Source of the DNA: Syntrophaceae bacterium UBA1163
Lineage (GTDB): Bacteria; Desulfobacterota; BSN033; UBA1163
Assembly (NCBI GenBank): GCA_002311635.1
Contig: DBZJ01000233.1
Location: 1 to 39,456 of the forward strand
Reading direction: 5' to 3'
DNA length: 39,456 nt
Of the stretch, positions 21,202 to 30,700 are shown piece after piece. Each line of letters opens with the position of its first letter. The first letter of the stretch is position 1. The notes beneath the pieces are model-generated. The model did no database searches, was not told the origin of the DNA, and saw only the letters and a list, made by a program, of their open reading frames with translations. A program made the position numbers and the translations under genes.

Positions 21202-24048
21202 ATGGATGGAAAGATAGGTTCCGTGTTGGTGATAGGCGCTGGGGTTGCCGGAATTCAAGCCTCACTCGATCTGGCTGAATCAGGGTACCATGTCAATCTG
21301 GTAGAGAGAAGAGGCAATTTGATGGGTGCAGCAGCGAACAACTGTTGCAAAGGGGTCGAGGAGTGCAACAGGTGCATGCTGTGCCAGGTGAGTGAGAAGG
21401 CGTTCCAGGTCATCACCCATCCCCGGATCACTCTGTTTCGCCACGGAGAGGTCGTGAAGGTCGAAGGAGAGCCCGGTCACTTCAGTGCCACGATTCAGCG
21501 TTTTCCCGAAATGAACGAGCGAGGCTGCCCCATCTGTGACAAGCTTCCACTTTACGCTGTACCCCTCAAGTCCGATCCCGAAGAGATTCAGCTTGACGTG
21601 GCAGGCGTGATCATGGCCATCGGATTTAAGCTCTTTGACCCGAGCCCATTGCCTGAGTTCGGCTATGGAAAGTATAAAGACGTTGTCACAGCCGTTGAGT
21701 TTGAAAGGATGATCCATGAGCGAACAGGCCTCTTTTGCTCCGACGGCAGGATACCTCGCCGCATTGCCTTTATTCAATGTGTGGGTTCCAGAGATCCCAA
21801 AATCGGGAACCCCTGGTGTTCTGCAGCCTGCTGTTCCTTTACCCTCAAAGAGGCCATAGTTGCCAAGGAGTATGTAAAGGATCTTGAGCCCACCATCTTC
21901 TTCATGGACCAAAGGCCTTACGGCAAGGATTCGGAACGGTATCTCAGCCGGGCAAAGGAGCAGTACGGAGTAAAATATATCCGCAGTGGCGTTTCCAAGG
22001 TCGAAGCAGCAGGCGATGGAAAAGGCCTTGTGGTCACCTATACCAGTGAAACAGGTGGGGTATCGACTGCTCGGTTCGATATGGTAGGCCTATCCATCGG
22101 CCTCGAATGCGCAGTCACCGCCAAAAAATTGAGTCGCGAATTTGGCATTGAGCTCAACCCTTATGGCTTTTGCTGGGCGTCGCCATTTTCTCCTCTTGAG
22201 ACCTCAAGGCAGGGTTTCCTTGTTTGTGGGACTTTTGGTGGCCCCAACGATATGACCGAGTCTGCCATGCAGGCCAGTGGGGCGGCTGCAGATACCTTGG
22301 GGATTTTAGCAAAAGCCAAATTCGATCACGTTCCTCAAAAAAGCTATCCTCCCGAGAGGGATACATCTGGAGAGGCACCGAAGGTGGGGGTCTTTCTCTG
22401 CCAATGCGGGGATTATATTGGAAAGACGGTTGACGTTGCTTCACTAACACAGTTTGCCAGCGCTCTTCCGGAAGTCGCGTACTGCGATCAAAGGCGATAC
22501 GCTTGTTCAGAGGAGTTCCGGGATGAGATGAAGGAGGCCATAAAAGTTCATGGGCTCAACCGGGTGGTCATCGGATCCTGTTCCTTTTTCACCCATGGTT
22601 CTCTCTTCCAGGAAACGTTGCGAGAAGCTGGCCTGAACCCGTATCTGATGGAGATGGTCAACCTCAGGGACCAGTGTGCTCGCGTTCACAGTCATGATCC
22701 TGAAAAGGCCACGATGAAAGCAAAGGACCTGATTAGAATGGAAGTGGCCAAGGCGCGGTTCCTGGAACCCTTGTACCGCCTCTCCAAAACCATGAATCCT
22801 TCAGCCCTGGTGGTAGGCGGAGGGATTACCGGAATGGTGAGCGCTATCAGTCTGGCCGAAAAAGGGTTCGATGTTCACTTAGTGGAGAAAACGACCCAAT
22901 TAGGTGGCCATGCCTTGAGGATTCAACACACCTTGGAAGGAGGTAACGTTCAGGCTTACCTTTCCGATCTTATTGAAAAGGTGAAAGGGTTTCCTAAAAT
23001 CCACGTCCATAAGAATTCTGAATTGACGGCCTATCAAGGCCGAGTGGGGGATTACACGAGTCGTGTCAAGACAACCTCGGGAGAAGAAAGGGAGATCAAA
23101 CATGGAGTGACGATCATTGCCGCAGGAGGTCGAGAGTACAAACCCGACGAATATCTGTACGGCCAGGATCCCAGGGTCATGATTTCAGTGGAGTTGGAGG
23201 AGGAGATCGATCGGAGAACCGAAAGGGTAGCCCAAAGTCAAACGATTGCGATGATTCAGTGTGTGGGTTCTCGAAACGAGGTAAGGCCTTATTGCAGCAG
23301 ACTTTGCTGTGCCAAGTCCGTCAAGAACGCGATCAGCCTCAAGACCCTCAATCCTAAGATGAACGTTTATATCCTCTATCGGGATATGAGAACCTATGGG
23401 TTTCGAGAATCCTACTATCAGGAGGCGAGGGAGAAAGGGGTTATTTTCATTCGCTACGACTTGGATCGAATGCCAGAGGTGAAGGCCGTGGGAGATATCC
23501 TTAGGGTGACGGTCCATGACATCATCCTCGGCGAGCGTATGGAGATCGATGCGGACCTGCTGGTGCTGGCCTCAGCCGTCTTACCGCCTGAGGATAACCA
23601 CATCCTCTCCAGGATCCTTCGTGTTCCTTTGAACGAGGATGGTTTCTTTAAGGAAGCCTACGAGAAATTGAGCACGGTCGATTTCATGCAAGAGGGGATT
23701 TTTGTGGCAGGGATGGCCCGAAGCCCTATCTCGATTGTGGAAAGCATCTATCAGGGTAAGGCCGCGGCCTCGCGGGCCATGACCCTTCTATCTCGTGAGT
23801 CCCTGCTCACTGACGGAATTGTCTCTACGGTAAAGGAATCGGTTTGCTGCGGCTGCAAGGTTTGTGAAGCCCTTTGCCCTTACGGTGCGATTGCCGTTGT
23901 CCCAGAAGAGAACGTGGCTAAAGTGGATGAGCTCGTCTGTAAGGGCTGTGGGACTTGCTGCGGTGCGTGCCCAACGGGTGCAGCGCAACTCAAAGGGTTT
24001 AAGAAAGAACAAATGATGGCTATGGTAGGCGCGTATCTCGGAGCCTAA
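21202..24048 (+). CDS. hdrA: HdrA-like flavoprotein I with duplicated HdrA module
   Basis: A 948-residue FAD/Fe-S protein, the presumed flavin core of the hydrogenase-linked Hdr complex. The first module (1-390) starts with GAGVAG (12-17) and has an unusual cluster of Cys48, 49, 55, 58 and 61 (NNCCKGVEECNRCMLCQ) where the related HdrA(II) has [11 protein letters not shown]. The second, canonical module starts near 395 (VGVFLCQCGDYIG) with FAD motif GGGITG near 540 and [19 protein letters not shown]. Two [4Fe-4S] ferredoxin motifs close it (882-925, CCGCKVCEALCP and CKGCGTCCGACP). I chose ATG 21202, with AAAGAAAGGG upstream. HdrA normally holds the bifurcating FAD; which module does so here is not visible. 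Confidence 0.88.
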   Translation: MDGKIGSVLVIGAGVAGIQASLDLAESGYHVNLVERRGNLMGAAANNCCKGVEECNRCMLCQVSEKAFQVITHPRITLFRHGEVVKVEGEPGHFSATIQRFPEMNERGCPICDKLPLYAVPLKSDPEEIQLDVAGVIMAIGFKLFDPSPLPEFGYGKYKDVVTAVEFERMIHERTGLFCSDGRIPRRIAFIQCVGSRDPKIGNPWCSAACCSFTLKEAIVAKEYVKDLEPTIFFMDQRPYGKDSERYLSRAKEQYGVKYIRSGVSKVEAAGDGKGLVVTYTSETGGVSTARFDMVGLSIGLECAVTAKKLSREFGIELNPYGFCWASPFSPLETSRQGFLVCGTFGGPNDMTESAMQASGAAADTLGILAKAKFDHVPQKSYPPERDTSGEAPKVGVFLCQCGDYIGKTVDVASLTQFASALPEVAYCDQRRYACSEEFRDEMKEAIKVHGLNRVVIGSCSFFTHGSLFQETLREAGLNPYLMEMVNLRDQCARVHSHDPEKATMKAKDLIRMEVAKARFLEPLYRLSKTMNPSALVVGGGITGMVSAISLAEKGFDVHLVEKTTQLGGHALRIQHTLEGGNVQAYLSDLIEKVKGFPKIHVHKNSELTAYQGRVGDYTSRVKTTSGEEREIKHGVTIIAAGGREYKPDEYLYGQDPRVMISVELEEEIDRRTERVAQSQTIAMIQCVGSRNEVRPYCSRLCCAKSVKNAISLKTLNPKMNVYILYRDMRTYGFRESYYQEAREKGVIFIRYDLDRMPEVKAVGDILRVTVHDIILGERMEIDADLLVLASAVLPPEDNHILSRILRVPLNEDGFFKEAYEKLSTVDFMQEGIFVAGMARSPISIVESIYQGKAAASRAMTLLSRESLLTDGIVSTVKESVCCGCKVCEALCPYGAIAVVPEENVAKVDELVCKGCGTCCGACPTGAAQLKGFKKEQMMAMVGAYLGA

Positions 24049-24061
24049 GGCAAAAAGGGTA

Positions 24062-24150
24062 CCGGAAGACCAGGATACCGGATCATCGGGGTGTCAGCAA
24101 AAGACTTCAAGAATTATTAAACCCGATATCCTGATATTCTGATAACCGGT
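24062..24150. repeat. Decayed GATACCGG / ATCCTGATA repeat cluster
   Basis: The gap between hdrA(I) and mvhD(I) contains short imperfect copies of ACCGGAAGACCAGGATACCGG and, in the other orientation, CCCGATATCCTGATATTCTG ending ATAACCGG. They look like a degraded dispersed intergenic repeat. No gene is seen in the 183-bp gap. Confidence 0.4.
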
Positions 24151-24231
24151 AGGCTGAGAGGCCATAGAGTATTTTGGATGACCCGAATTCTCTAAATCGC
24201 CAAGAGGCCAAACCAGAATAAGAGGTTGCCG

Positions 24232-24642
24232 ATGGATAATTTTGAGCCAAAGATTATTGGATTTTACTGCAACTGGAGTTCCCAGATGGGGATAGATTCA
24301 GCCGGGGTTGAAGGGGCTTCGTACCCTCCAAACCTCCGACTCATTCGGGTCATGTGTTCCGGTTCTGTTGATCCAGAGGTGATCATTGAGGCCTTCAAGA
24401 AAGGGGCTGATGGAGTTGTGATCCTGGGATGCCACCTGGGAAACTGTCACTATCGAAACGGAAACTACAATGCCTTGAGGCGCTACCGGTTGCTTCAGAA
24501 GACGTTGGAGCAGTTCGGTCTGGAAAAGGAAAGGTTGAGGTTGGAGTGGGTCTCCGTGGCTGAGGGGAAGCGTTTTGCCGGCCTGGTGGGCGAGATCACA
24601 GAAGAACTTCGGAGATTAGGTCCCCTCAGACAATTTTCCTGA
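24232..24642 (+). CDS. mvhD: MvhD-like [2Fe-2S] electron-transfer subunit I
   Basis: A 136-residue protein of the MvhD/VhuD family, which carries one [2Fe-2S] cluster and bridges the hydrogenase small subunit to HdrA. Conserved features: FYCNW, RVMCSGSVDPEVI, KGADGVVILGCHLGNCHY. In family members, and in copy II at 32290, the first motif is CNWCSY; here it is CNWSSQ, so one of five conserved cysteines is Ser, leaving four. Placed directly before mvhG, it is most likely the partner of this hydrogenase. AGAGG precedes the ATG at 24232. Confidence 0.87.
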   Translation: MDNFEPKIIGFYCNWSSQMGIDSAGVEGASYPPNLRLIRVMCSGSVDPEVIIEAFKKGADGVVILGCHLGNCHYRNGNYNALRRYRLLQKTLEQFGLEKERLRLEWVSVAEGKRFAGLVGEITEELRRLGPLRQFS

Positions 24643-24662
24643 GGGCAGGAAGGGACAGGGTT

Positions 24663-25628
24663 ATGGGGAAATTGAAGTTTGCGATTTATTGGGGTGCAGC
24701 CTGCGGGGGTTGTGATGTCGCCGTGGTGGACACCCATGAGAAGTTGCTCGATATCGCGGCGGCTGCGGATATCCTCTTTTGGCCCGTTGCCTTGGATTTC
24801 AAATATCGCGATGTGGAGGAGATGGCCGACAAAAGCATCGACGTTTGCCTCTTCAGTGGCGCCGTTCGAAATTCGGAGAACGAACATATTGCTAAACTGC
24901 TTCGTCAGAAGTCGAAGGTGATGGTGGCCTTGGGGGCCTGCGCCCAGTTGGGCGGAATCCCGGGGCTTGCCAATGAGAAGAGGAGACAGGATATTCTGGA
25001 TTTTGTCTATCACGGATCTCCTTCTACGGCTTCCCAGAAGGGAGTCTACCCTCAGGAGATCACCTCCGTCCCAGAGGGGAAACTGAAATTGCCCAAATTT
25101 TACGATGCGGTCATGACCTTAGATCAGGTGGTGGAGGTGGACTACTATTTACCTGGCTGTCCTCCGGAATCTGCTCGTATCCTCGAAGTGGTTCAGGCCA
25201 TCGTAACAGGGAATTTGCCTCCCAAGGGAGCTGTCGTTGGTGCCCTCGATAAGGCTCTTTGCGATTCGTGCCCAAGAAAAAGGGAGGAGAAGAAGGTAAA
25301 GGTTTTTTACCGTCCTCAAGAGATTTTATTCGATCCCGAACGCTGTTTTTTGGAGCAGGGGCTCATCTGTCTTGGCCCGGCAACCCGGGGCGGGTGCAGC
25401 GACCCACCTCGTTGCATTCGGTCCAACATGCCCTGTGAAGGATGTTACGGACCTCCGCCCGATGTGACGGACCAAGGGGCCAAGATGTTAAGCGCGGTTA
25501 GTTCCATCATCGATTCTCAGGACCCCGGTCAGATCGAAAAGATCATCGATGGAATCGTCGATCCTTTGGGGACATTTTATCGCTTCGGCTTGCCCGCTTC
25601 GGCATTAAGGAAGAAGAGGTTTCCATGA
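24663..25628 (+). CDS. mvhG: [NiFe] hydrogenase small subunit, Mvh type
   Basis: A 321-residue subunit carrying the Fe-S relay of a group 3c (methyl-viologen-reducing type) hydrogenase. The proximal-cluster ligands are in YWGAACGGCD, LGACAQLGG and LPGCPPE; further cysteine motifs (CDSCPR, GGCSDPPRCIRSNMPCEGCYGPPP) supply the other clusters. No signal peptide, hence cytoplasmic. Its stop overlaps the start of mvhA (ATGA), so both are translated together. It passes electrons to MvhD and on to HdrA. Confidence 0.92.
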   Translation: MGKLKFAIYWGAACGGCDVAVVDTHEKLLDIAAAADILFWPVALDFKYRDVEEMADKSIDVCLFSGAVRNSENEHIAKLLRQKSKVMVALGACAQLGGIPGLANEKRRQDILDFVYHGSPSTASQKGVYPQEITSVPEGKLKLPKFYDAVMTLDQVVEVDYYLPGCPPESARILEVVQAIVTGNLPPKGAVVGALDKALCDSCPRKREEKKVKVFYRPQEILFDPERCFLEQGLICLGPATRGGCSDPPRCIRSNMPCEGCYGPPPDVTDQGAKMLSAVSSIIDSQDPGQIEKIIDGIVDPLGTFYRFGLPASALRKKRFP

Positions 25629-27088
25629 AAACGATATCGATTGATCCGATCACCCGATTAGAAGGACACGGCAAGATCGAGATTTTTCTGAACGACCAGG
25701 GGAATGTGGAGAACGCTTACTTTCAGGTCCCTGAACTGAGAGGATTCGAGGTCTTCTGCTTGGGAAGACCGGTGGAAATCCTTCCCCGGATCGTCCCTCG
25801 GATCTGCGGCGTCTGACCTGGGGCACACCATTTGGCCTCGGGTAAGGCCGTAGATGCCGTTTATAAGACTGACCCTCCGCGGGTGGCCAAAAAGCTTCGG
25901 GAGCTTTTCTATTCTGCCCATTATGTCCATAGCCACACCCTTCATTTTTATGCCCTGGCAGCTCCCGATTTCGTGCTGGGTCCTGATGCAAAGCCTGCTG
26001 AAAGGAATATCCTTGGTCTGATCAGCAAGGTTGGCTTAGAGATCGGAAAAGAGGTGATCAAGAACAGAGCCTATTCTCAAGATATCCAGAGAACCATTGC
26101 TGGACGCGCCACCCATCTGGTTTGGAGCCTGCCCGGAGGGGTGAGCAAAGGTATCACCGAGGAGGAGCGGAAGAAGATTTTAGAAATGGCCAAGGTGAAC
26201 CTGGAATTCGCAAAATTCGGACTTAAGCTCTTCGACGATGTAGTCCTGAAAAACCAGGCGTATGTAGATCTCATTCTGAGTGATGCCTATCAGACCGTGA
26301 CGAATTATATGGGACTTGTGGACCGAAACAATAAGGTTAACTTCTACGATGGCATGGTCCGAGTCGTTGACACCGAAGCCAAGGAGATTGCCAAATTCAA
26401 ACCGGCGGACTACCTCCAGCATATCAAGGAACATGTAGAACCATGGTCCTATTTAAAGTTTCCGTTCCTTAAGAAGATTGGGTGGAAAGGTTTTGTGGAG
26501 GGTCCGAAAAGCGGAGTCTACCGGGCGGCACCACTGGCACGGCTCAATGTAGCGGATGGGATGGCCACCCCTTTGGCCCAGGAGGCTTACGAGAAATATT
26601 TCGATACTCTGGGAGGGAAACCAGTCCACTCAACGTTAGCCATGCACTGGGCGAGATTGGTAGAACTCCTCTATGCCGCGGAAAGGCAGTTGGAGCTGGT
26701 TCAGGATATCGAGATCACAGACCCCAAGGTGAGAATTATCCCGAATAAGATTCCTGATGAAGGCGTTGGAGTGGTGGAGGCACCGAGAGGAACTCTGTAT
26801 CATCATTACAAGACCGATGAAAAAGGAATGGTGACCAAGGTGAATCTCATCGTCGGGACGACCAATAATAACGCTCCGATATGCATGTCTATCCGGAAGG
26901 CCGCGCAAGGCCTGATCAAGGCAGGTACCATTGTCACGGAGGGCCTTCTCAACAGGATCGAAATGGCCTTTCGCGCCTATGACCCATGCCTCAGCTGTGC
27001 AACCCATTCCCTGCCGGGACAGATGCCATTGCAGGTGGTCATCAAGGGCCCTCAGGGGGAGATATTGAGGACGATTACTAGGGGCTGA
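25625..27088 (+). CDS. mvhA: [NiFe] hydrogenase large subunit with selenocysteine in the N-terminal motif
   Basis: A 487-residue catalytic subunit read through an in-frame TGA (25814-25816) at codon 64. The protein on both sides is one Mvh-type large subunit: RLEGHGKIEIFLND before, and RICGV-Sec-PGAHH across the stop. The N-terminal Ni-Fe motif RxCGxCxxxH thus has Cys61 intact and Sec64 in place of its second Cys, a ligand bridging Ni and Fe. The C-terminal motif DPCLSCATH (453-461) keeps both Cys and is followed by a 26-residue tail for removal by the protease encoded next. A 6-bp hairpin with a GGGU loop begins 16 nt after the UGA. A plain nonsense mutation is possible but unlikely, given a Cys site and a SECIS-like hairpin. 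Confidence 0.88.
25833..25850 (+). promoter_or_regulatory. SECIS-like hairpin of mvhA
   Basis: TGGCCT (25833-25838) pairs with AGGCCG (25845-25850; one U-G pair) around the 6-nt loop CGGGTA. It starts 16 nt after the UGA at 25814-25816. Bacterial SECIS elements sit inside the reading frame just after the UGA and expose G and U in the apical loop, as here. Confidence 0.6.
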
Positions 27089-27148
27089 CCCTGATTTTAT
27101 GTTGAAAAGGCAGTTAGGTGTGCCTTTTGGAACTGGCGGATTGAGACG

Positions 27149-27676
27149 ATGAAAACTCTGTTATTAGGATTAGGCAATTCGATACTGAAAGATGACTCTG
27201 TTGGCCTGAAGGTTGTGAGGGAGCTTGGAGAGAAGGTAACAGAGGAGGATGTCCATGTCGAGGAGGCGAGTTTTGCTAATATCGATATCCTGGAAGCTAT
27301 TGATTCCTATGATCGATTGATCATCGTGGACAGCATCAAGACCAAGGAGGGAAAGCCGGGAGAACTCTATCCGTTGAGTCTTGAGGACCTCCAATCAACG
27401 CTCCATTTGAGTTGTCCCCATGACATCAACTTGGCCACGGCCTTGGAGTTAGGTAAACGCCTGGGAATGCACGTTCCCAGAGAAATTCGAATTTATGCTA
27501 TCGAGATCGAGGACAATCAGACTTTCTCTGAGACCTGCACTCCATCGGTGGAACGCGCGATTCCACGAATCGTGAAGGAGATCGCACAAAGAGAGCGTTT
27601 TGTATTCGGCGGAAAAAGTAGCGAACAAATTTTAGATCGCAGATTGCAGATTTCGGTTTTTAAATCTGAAATCTAA
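27149..27676 (+). CDS. Hydrogenase maturation protease (HycI/HyaD family)
   Basis: A 175-residue endopeptidase that removes the C-terminal tail of the hydrogenase large subunit after nickel insertion. It has LLGLGNSILKDDSVGLKVVREL with the nickel-sensing acidic residue (Glu/Asp in GNxxxxDD), Asp in VDSIK and the conserved PHDI His segment. It lies 60 bp after mvhA, its presumed substrate, which still carries the tail. The last 15-20 residues (ILDRRLQISVFKSEI) are encoded by an intergenic-type AATCTGAAATCT repeat and are probably not functional. Confidence 0.88.
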   Translation: MKTLLLGLGNSILKDDSVGLKVVRELGEKVTEEDVHVEEASFANIDILEAIDSYDRLIIVDSIKTKEGKPGELYPLSLEDLQSTLHLSCPHDINLATALELGKRLGMHVPREIRIYAIEIEDNQTFSETCTPSVERAIPRIVKEIAQRERFVFGGKSSEQILDRRLQISVFKSEI

Positions 27677-27695
27677 AATCTCAAATCTGAAATTC
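27636..27695. repeat. Degenerate AATCTGAAATCT repeat overlapping the protease 3' end
   Basis: The stretch contains AGATTGCAGATTTCGG and AAATCTGAAATCTAAAATCT followed by CAAATCTGAAATTC, overlapping direct and inverted short copies of AAATCTGAAAT. It begins inside the end of the protease gene and fills the gap to hdrA(II). Confidence 0.55.
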
Positions 27696-27709
27696 AGTTA
27701 GGAGAACTT

Positions 27710-30700
27710 ATGGATCGGGTTGCGTTGTCGACAAAGAGTGACAAGGTTGGAGCCGTCATGGTGGTGGGAGGAGGCATTGCCGGAATTCAAGCCTCTCTCG
27801 ACCTGGCCGAATCGGGTTATTTCGTCTACGTGGTAGAGAGGGCTCCTGGCATCGGAGGGGTCATGGCTCAGTTGGATAAGACCTTTCCCACTCACGATTG
27901 CGCCATGTGAATCCTCTCTCCCAAGCTCGTGGAGCTTGGTCGCCATCTGAACGTAAAAATTTTGTCCTATTCCGAGGTATTGGAGGTAGAAGGTGAACCG
28001 GGTCGGTATCGGGTGCGCGTGAAGGAGCACTCCAGATTTATCGACCCGCTGAAGTGCACCGGTTGCGGCGAATGTCCTCGGGTTTGTCCGGTTGAACTGC
28101 CCAGTGAATATCAGGGGGGCTTGGCCAAGAGGAAGGCCACATATATTCCCTATGCCCAATCGATTCCCAATGTCTATGCCATCGAAAAGGCGGAGAGACC
28201 GCCTTGTACGATGGCATGTCCCGCTGGTGTGAACGTCCAAGGTTATGTTGCCCTCACTTCTCAGGGGAGGTATCAGGATGCTTTGGAGGTTATCAAGAGA
28301 GACCTTCCCTTCCCCGGAATATTGGGTCGGATCTGCCCTCACCCTTGCGAGGGGGTATGCAATCGTGAATTGGTCGATGAACCCGTTGCCATTTGCGGTA
28401 TCAAGCGTTATGTGGCAGACCGGGTGAAGTCCGGTAACGGTGATACGAAGACTACGGTTGCTGAACGAAGGCCTGAACGAGTGGCCGTGGTGGGTTCCGG
28501 ACCAGCCGGGCTGGCGTGCGCTTACTATCTGGCATTGCGCGGTTATGGGGTGACGGTTTTTGAGGCATTGCCCGTTGTGGGCGGAATGCTTTCTGTAGCG
28601 ATTCCTGAGTATCGATTGCCAAGGGATATACTGGCCGATGAGGTCAAGGCCGTGACAGATCTCGGGGTAGAGATCAGGGTAAACACCCCCATTGGCGGAG
28701 ACCTGACGTTGGATGGGCTTTTCGAAGAGGGCTACAAATCGGTCTTTCTGGCGATGGGCGCTCATGGTAATTTACCCCTCAACATCAGAGGCGAGGGCGC
28801 CAAGGAAGTTGTTTCGGGCGTGAAATTTCTGCGGGATTTTAATCTTGGCAGGAAGATGGAGATCGGCCAGAAGGTGGTGGTAGTCGGGGGTGGGAATGTC
28901 GCCATCGATGGAGCTCGATCGGCTTTAAGGCTGGGGGCGAAAGAGGTGAGCATTCTCTATCGGAGGTCCAGGCAGGAGATGCCGGCCAGTGATGAAGAGA
29001 TAGAGGCCGCCATATCTGAAGGCGTGACCATCACCTATCTTGCCGCTCCGATTGAGGTATTGGTGGAGGAAGAGGGAAAGGTGAGGGGGTTACGGTGTAT
29101 CCGGATGCGTTTGGGTCCTCTTGACGCCAGCGGCAGGAGTCGGCCTGTGCCTATCGAAGGATCTGAGTTTTATGTCGGTGCGGACATGGTCGTCGTGGCC
29201 ATCGGTCAGGTTCCTGAGGCGGGTTTCTTGGAATCGAGCGGAGTTAAAGTCACGAAGGCTGGGACGGTAGATGTCGATCTTCTCACCTTGGCTACGAGTC
29301 GGCAGGGCGTCTTTGCAGGTGGTGATGCGCAGACCGGTCCGTGGATCGCCATTGGCGCAGTGGAGGCCGGAAAGCGCGGAGCGGAATCGATTGATCGTTA
29401 TCTGCGAGGTGAGGATTTACGGCAGGGTCGGCAGTTACGTGAGAAGGCCAAACAATGGGACCTCAGTGGAATCCCTCTCGGTCAAGAGACAAGCCCTCGG
29501 CAGCACATGCAGCATCTTTCCGTGGCAAGGAGGAAAGCTGGTTTTGAAGAGGTGGAGCTCGGGTTTTCAGAAAAGCAGGCCCTGGAGGAAGCGAAGAGGT
29601 GTCTTAACTGCGGCATCTGTTGTGAGTGCTTGATGTGCGTCGCTGCGTGTAAGGCCCAGGCCATCGATCACAAACGGGAAGACACGATCTCGGAATTCGA
29701 GGTGGGAGCCGTCATCGTTAGCCCAGGCTTCGAGGAATATGATCCCACTCCTCTTTATGAACTGGGTTACGGAAGATTGCCAAACGTGGTGACCTCGACG
29801 GAGTTCGAGCGGATATTGAGCGCCTCGGGTCCTTTTGAAGGCCATTTGCGAAGGCCCTCCGATGGAAAGGCTCCCCGAAGGGTTGCCTGGATTCAGTGCG
29901 TGGGGTCGAGGGATCCGGCGAATGGGTGCGGCTTCTGCAGCTCTGTCTGCTGCATGTTTGCGATCAAGGAGGCTGAAATAGCGAGAGAGCACAGCGAGCA
30001 GCCTCTCGATTCGACCATCTTCTTCATGGACATGCGGACCTATGGGAAGGACTTCGATCGATACTATGAACAGGCGAAGACGGTTCACGGGGTGAGGTTC
30101 GTCCGTTCCAAGGTATACGGCATCGAAGAACTTGACGGAACAGGCGAGCTCTCTGTCCGATTTACGACGGAAGACGGTAAGACACGGCGAGAGCCTTTCG
30201 ACCTGGTGGTTCTCTCGGCCGGTCTTCATCCACCCAAGGAAGGCAGGGAACTGGCTGAGAAGCTCGGAATCGAGCTTGATCAATACGGATTCTGCAAATC
30301 CCGTGAATTCATGGCCGTTGACACGTCGAGAGATGGAGTATTCTCATGCGGGGCCTTCAACGGTCCTAAAGATATTCCGGAAACCGTGATGCAGTCAAGC
30401 GGCGCAGCGGCCAGGGCTTCGGCTTTACTCGCCTCGGCGAGGCATACCCTTACGAGGAAGAAGGAGTATCCTCCGGAGAAGGACGTTGCAGGAGAGGAGC
30501 CGAGGATCGGGGTTTTTGTCTGCAAGTGCGGAATCAATATTGCGGGTGTGGTGAACGTTCCGGATGTCACCGAGTACGCAAAGGCCCTTCCCAATGTGGT
30601 CTTTACGGATAACAATCTCTATACCTGCAGCCAGGATACTCAGGAAATCATCAAACAGAAAATCTTGGAACATCGGCTCAACCGTGTGGTGGTGGCCTCT

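Noticed and set aside
25814..25816. TGA in mvhA as a simple nonsense mutation or split gene
   Set aside because: It falls exactly on a conserved Cys codon of the metal-binding motif, the frame continues as the same protein, and a SECIS-like hairpin follows; two other genes of the operon show the same arrangement.
27698..28765. 355-codon minus-strand frame
   Set aside because: Complement of the start of the HdrA-GltD gene; the + strand shows clear domains, and this frame shows none.
29567..30283. 238-codon minus-strand frame
   Set aside because: Shadow of the HdrA(II) gene without family motifs.
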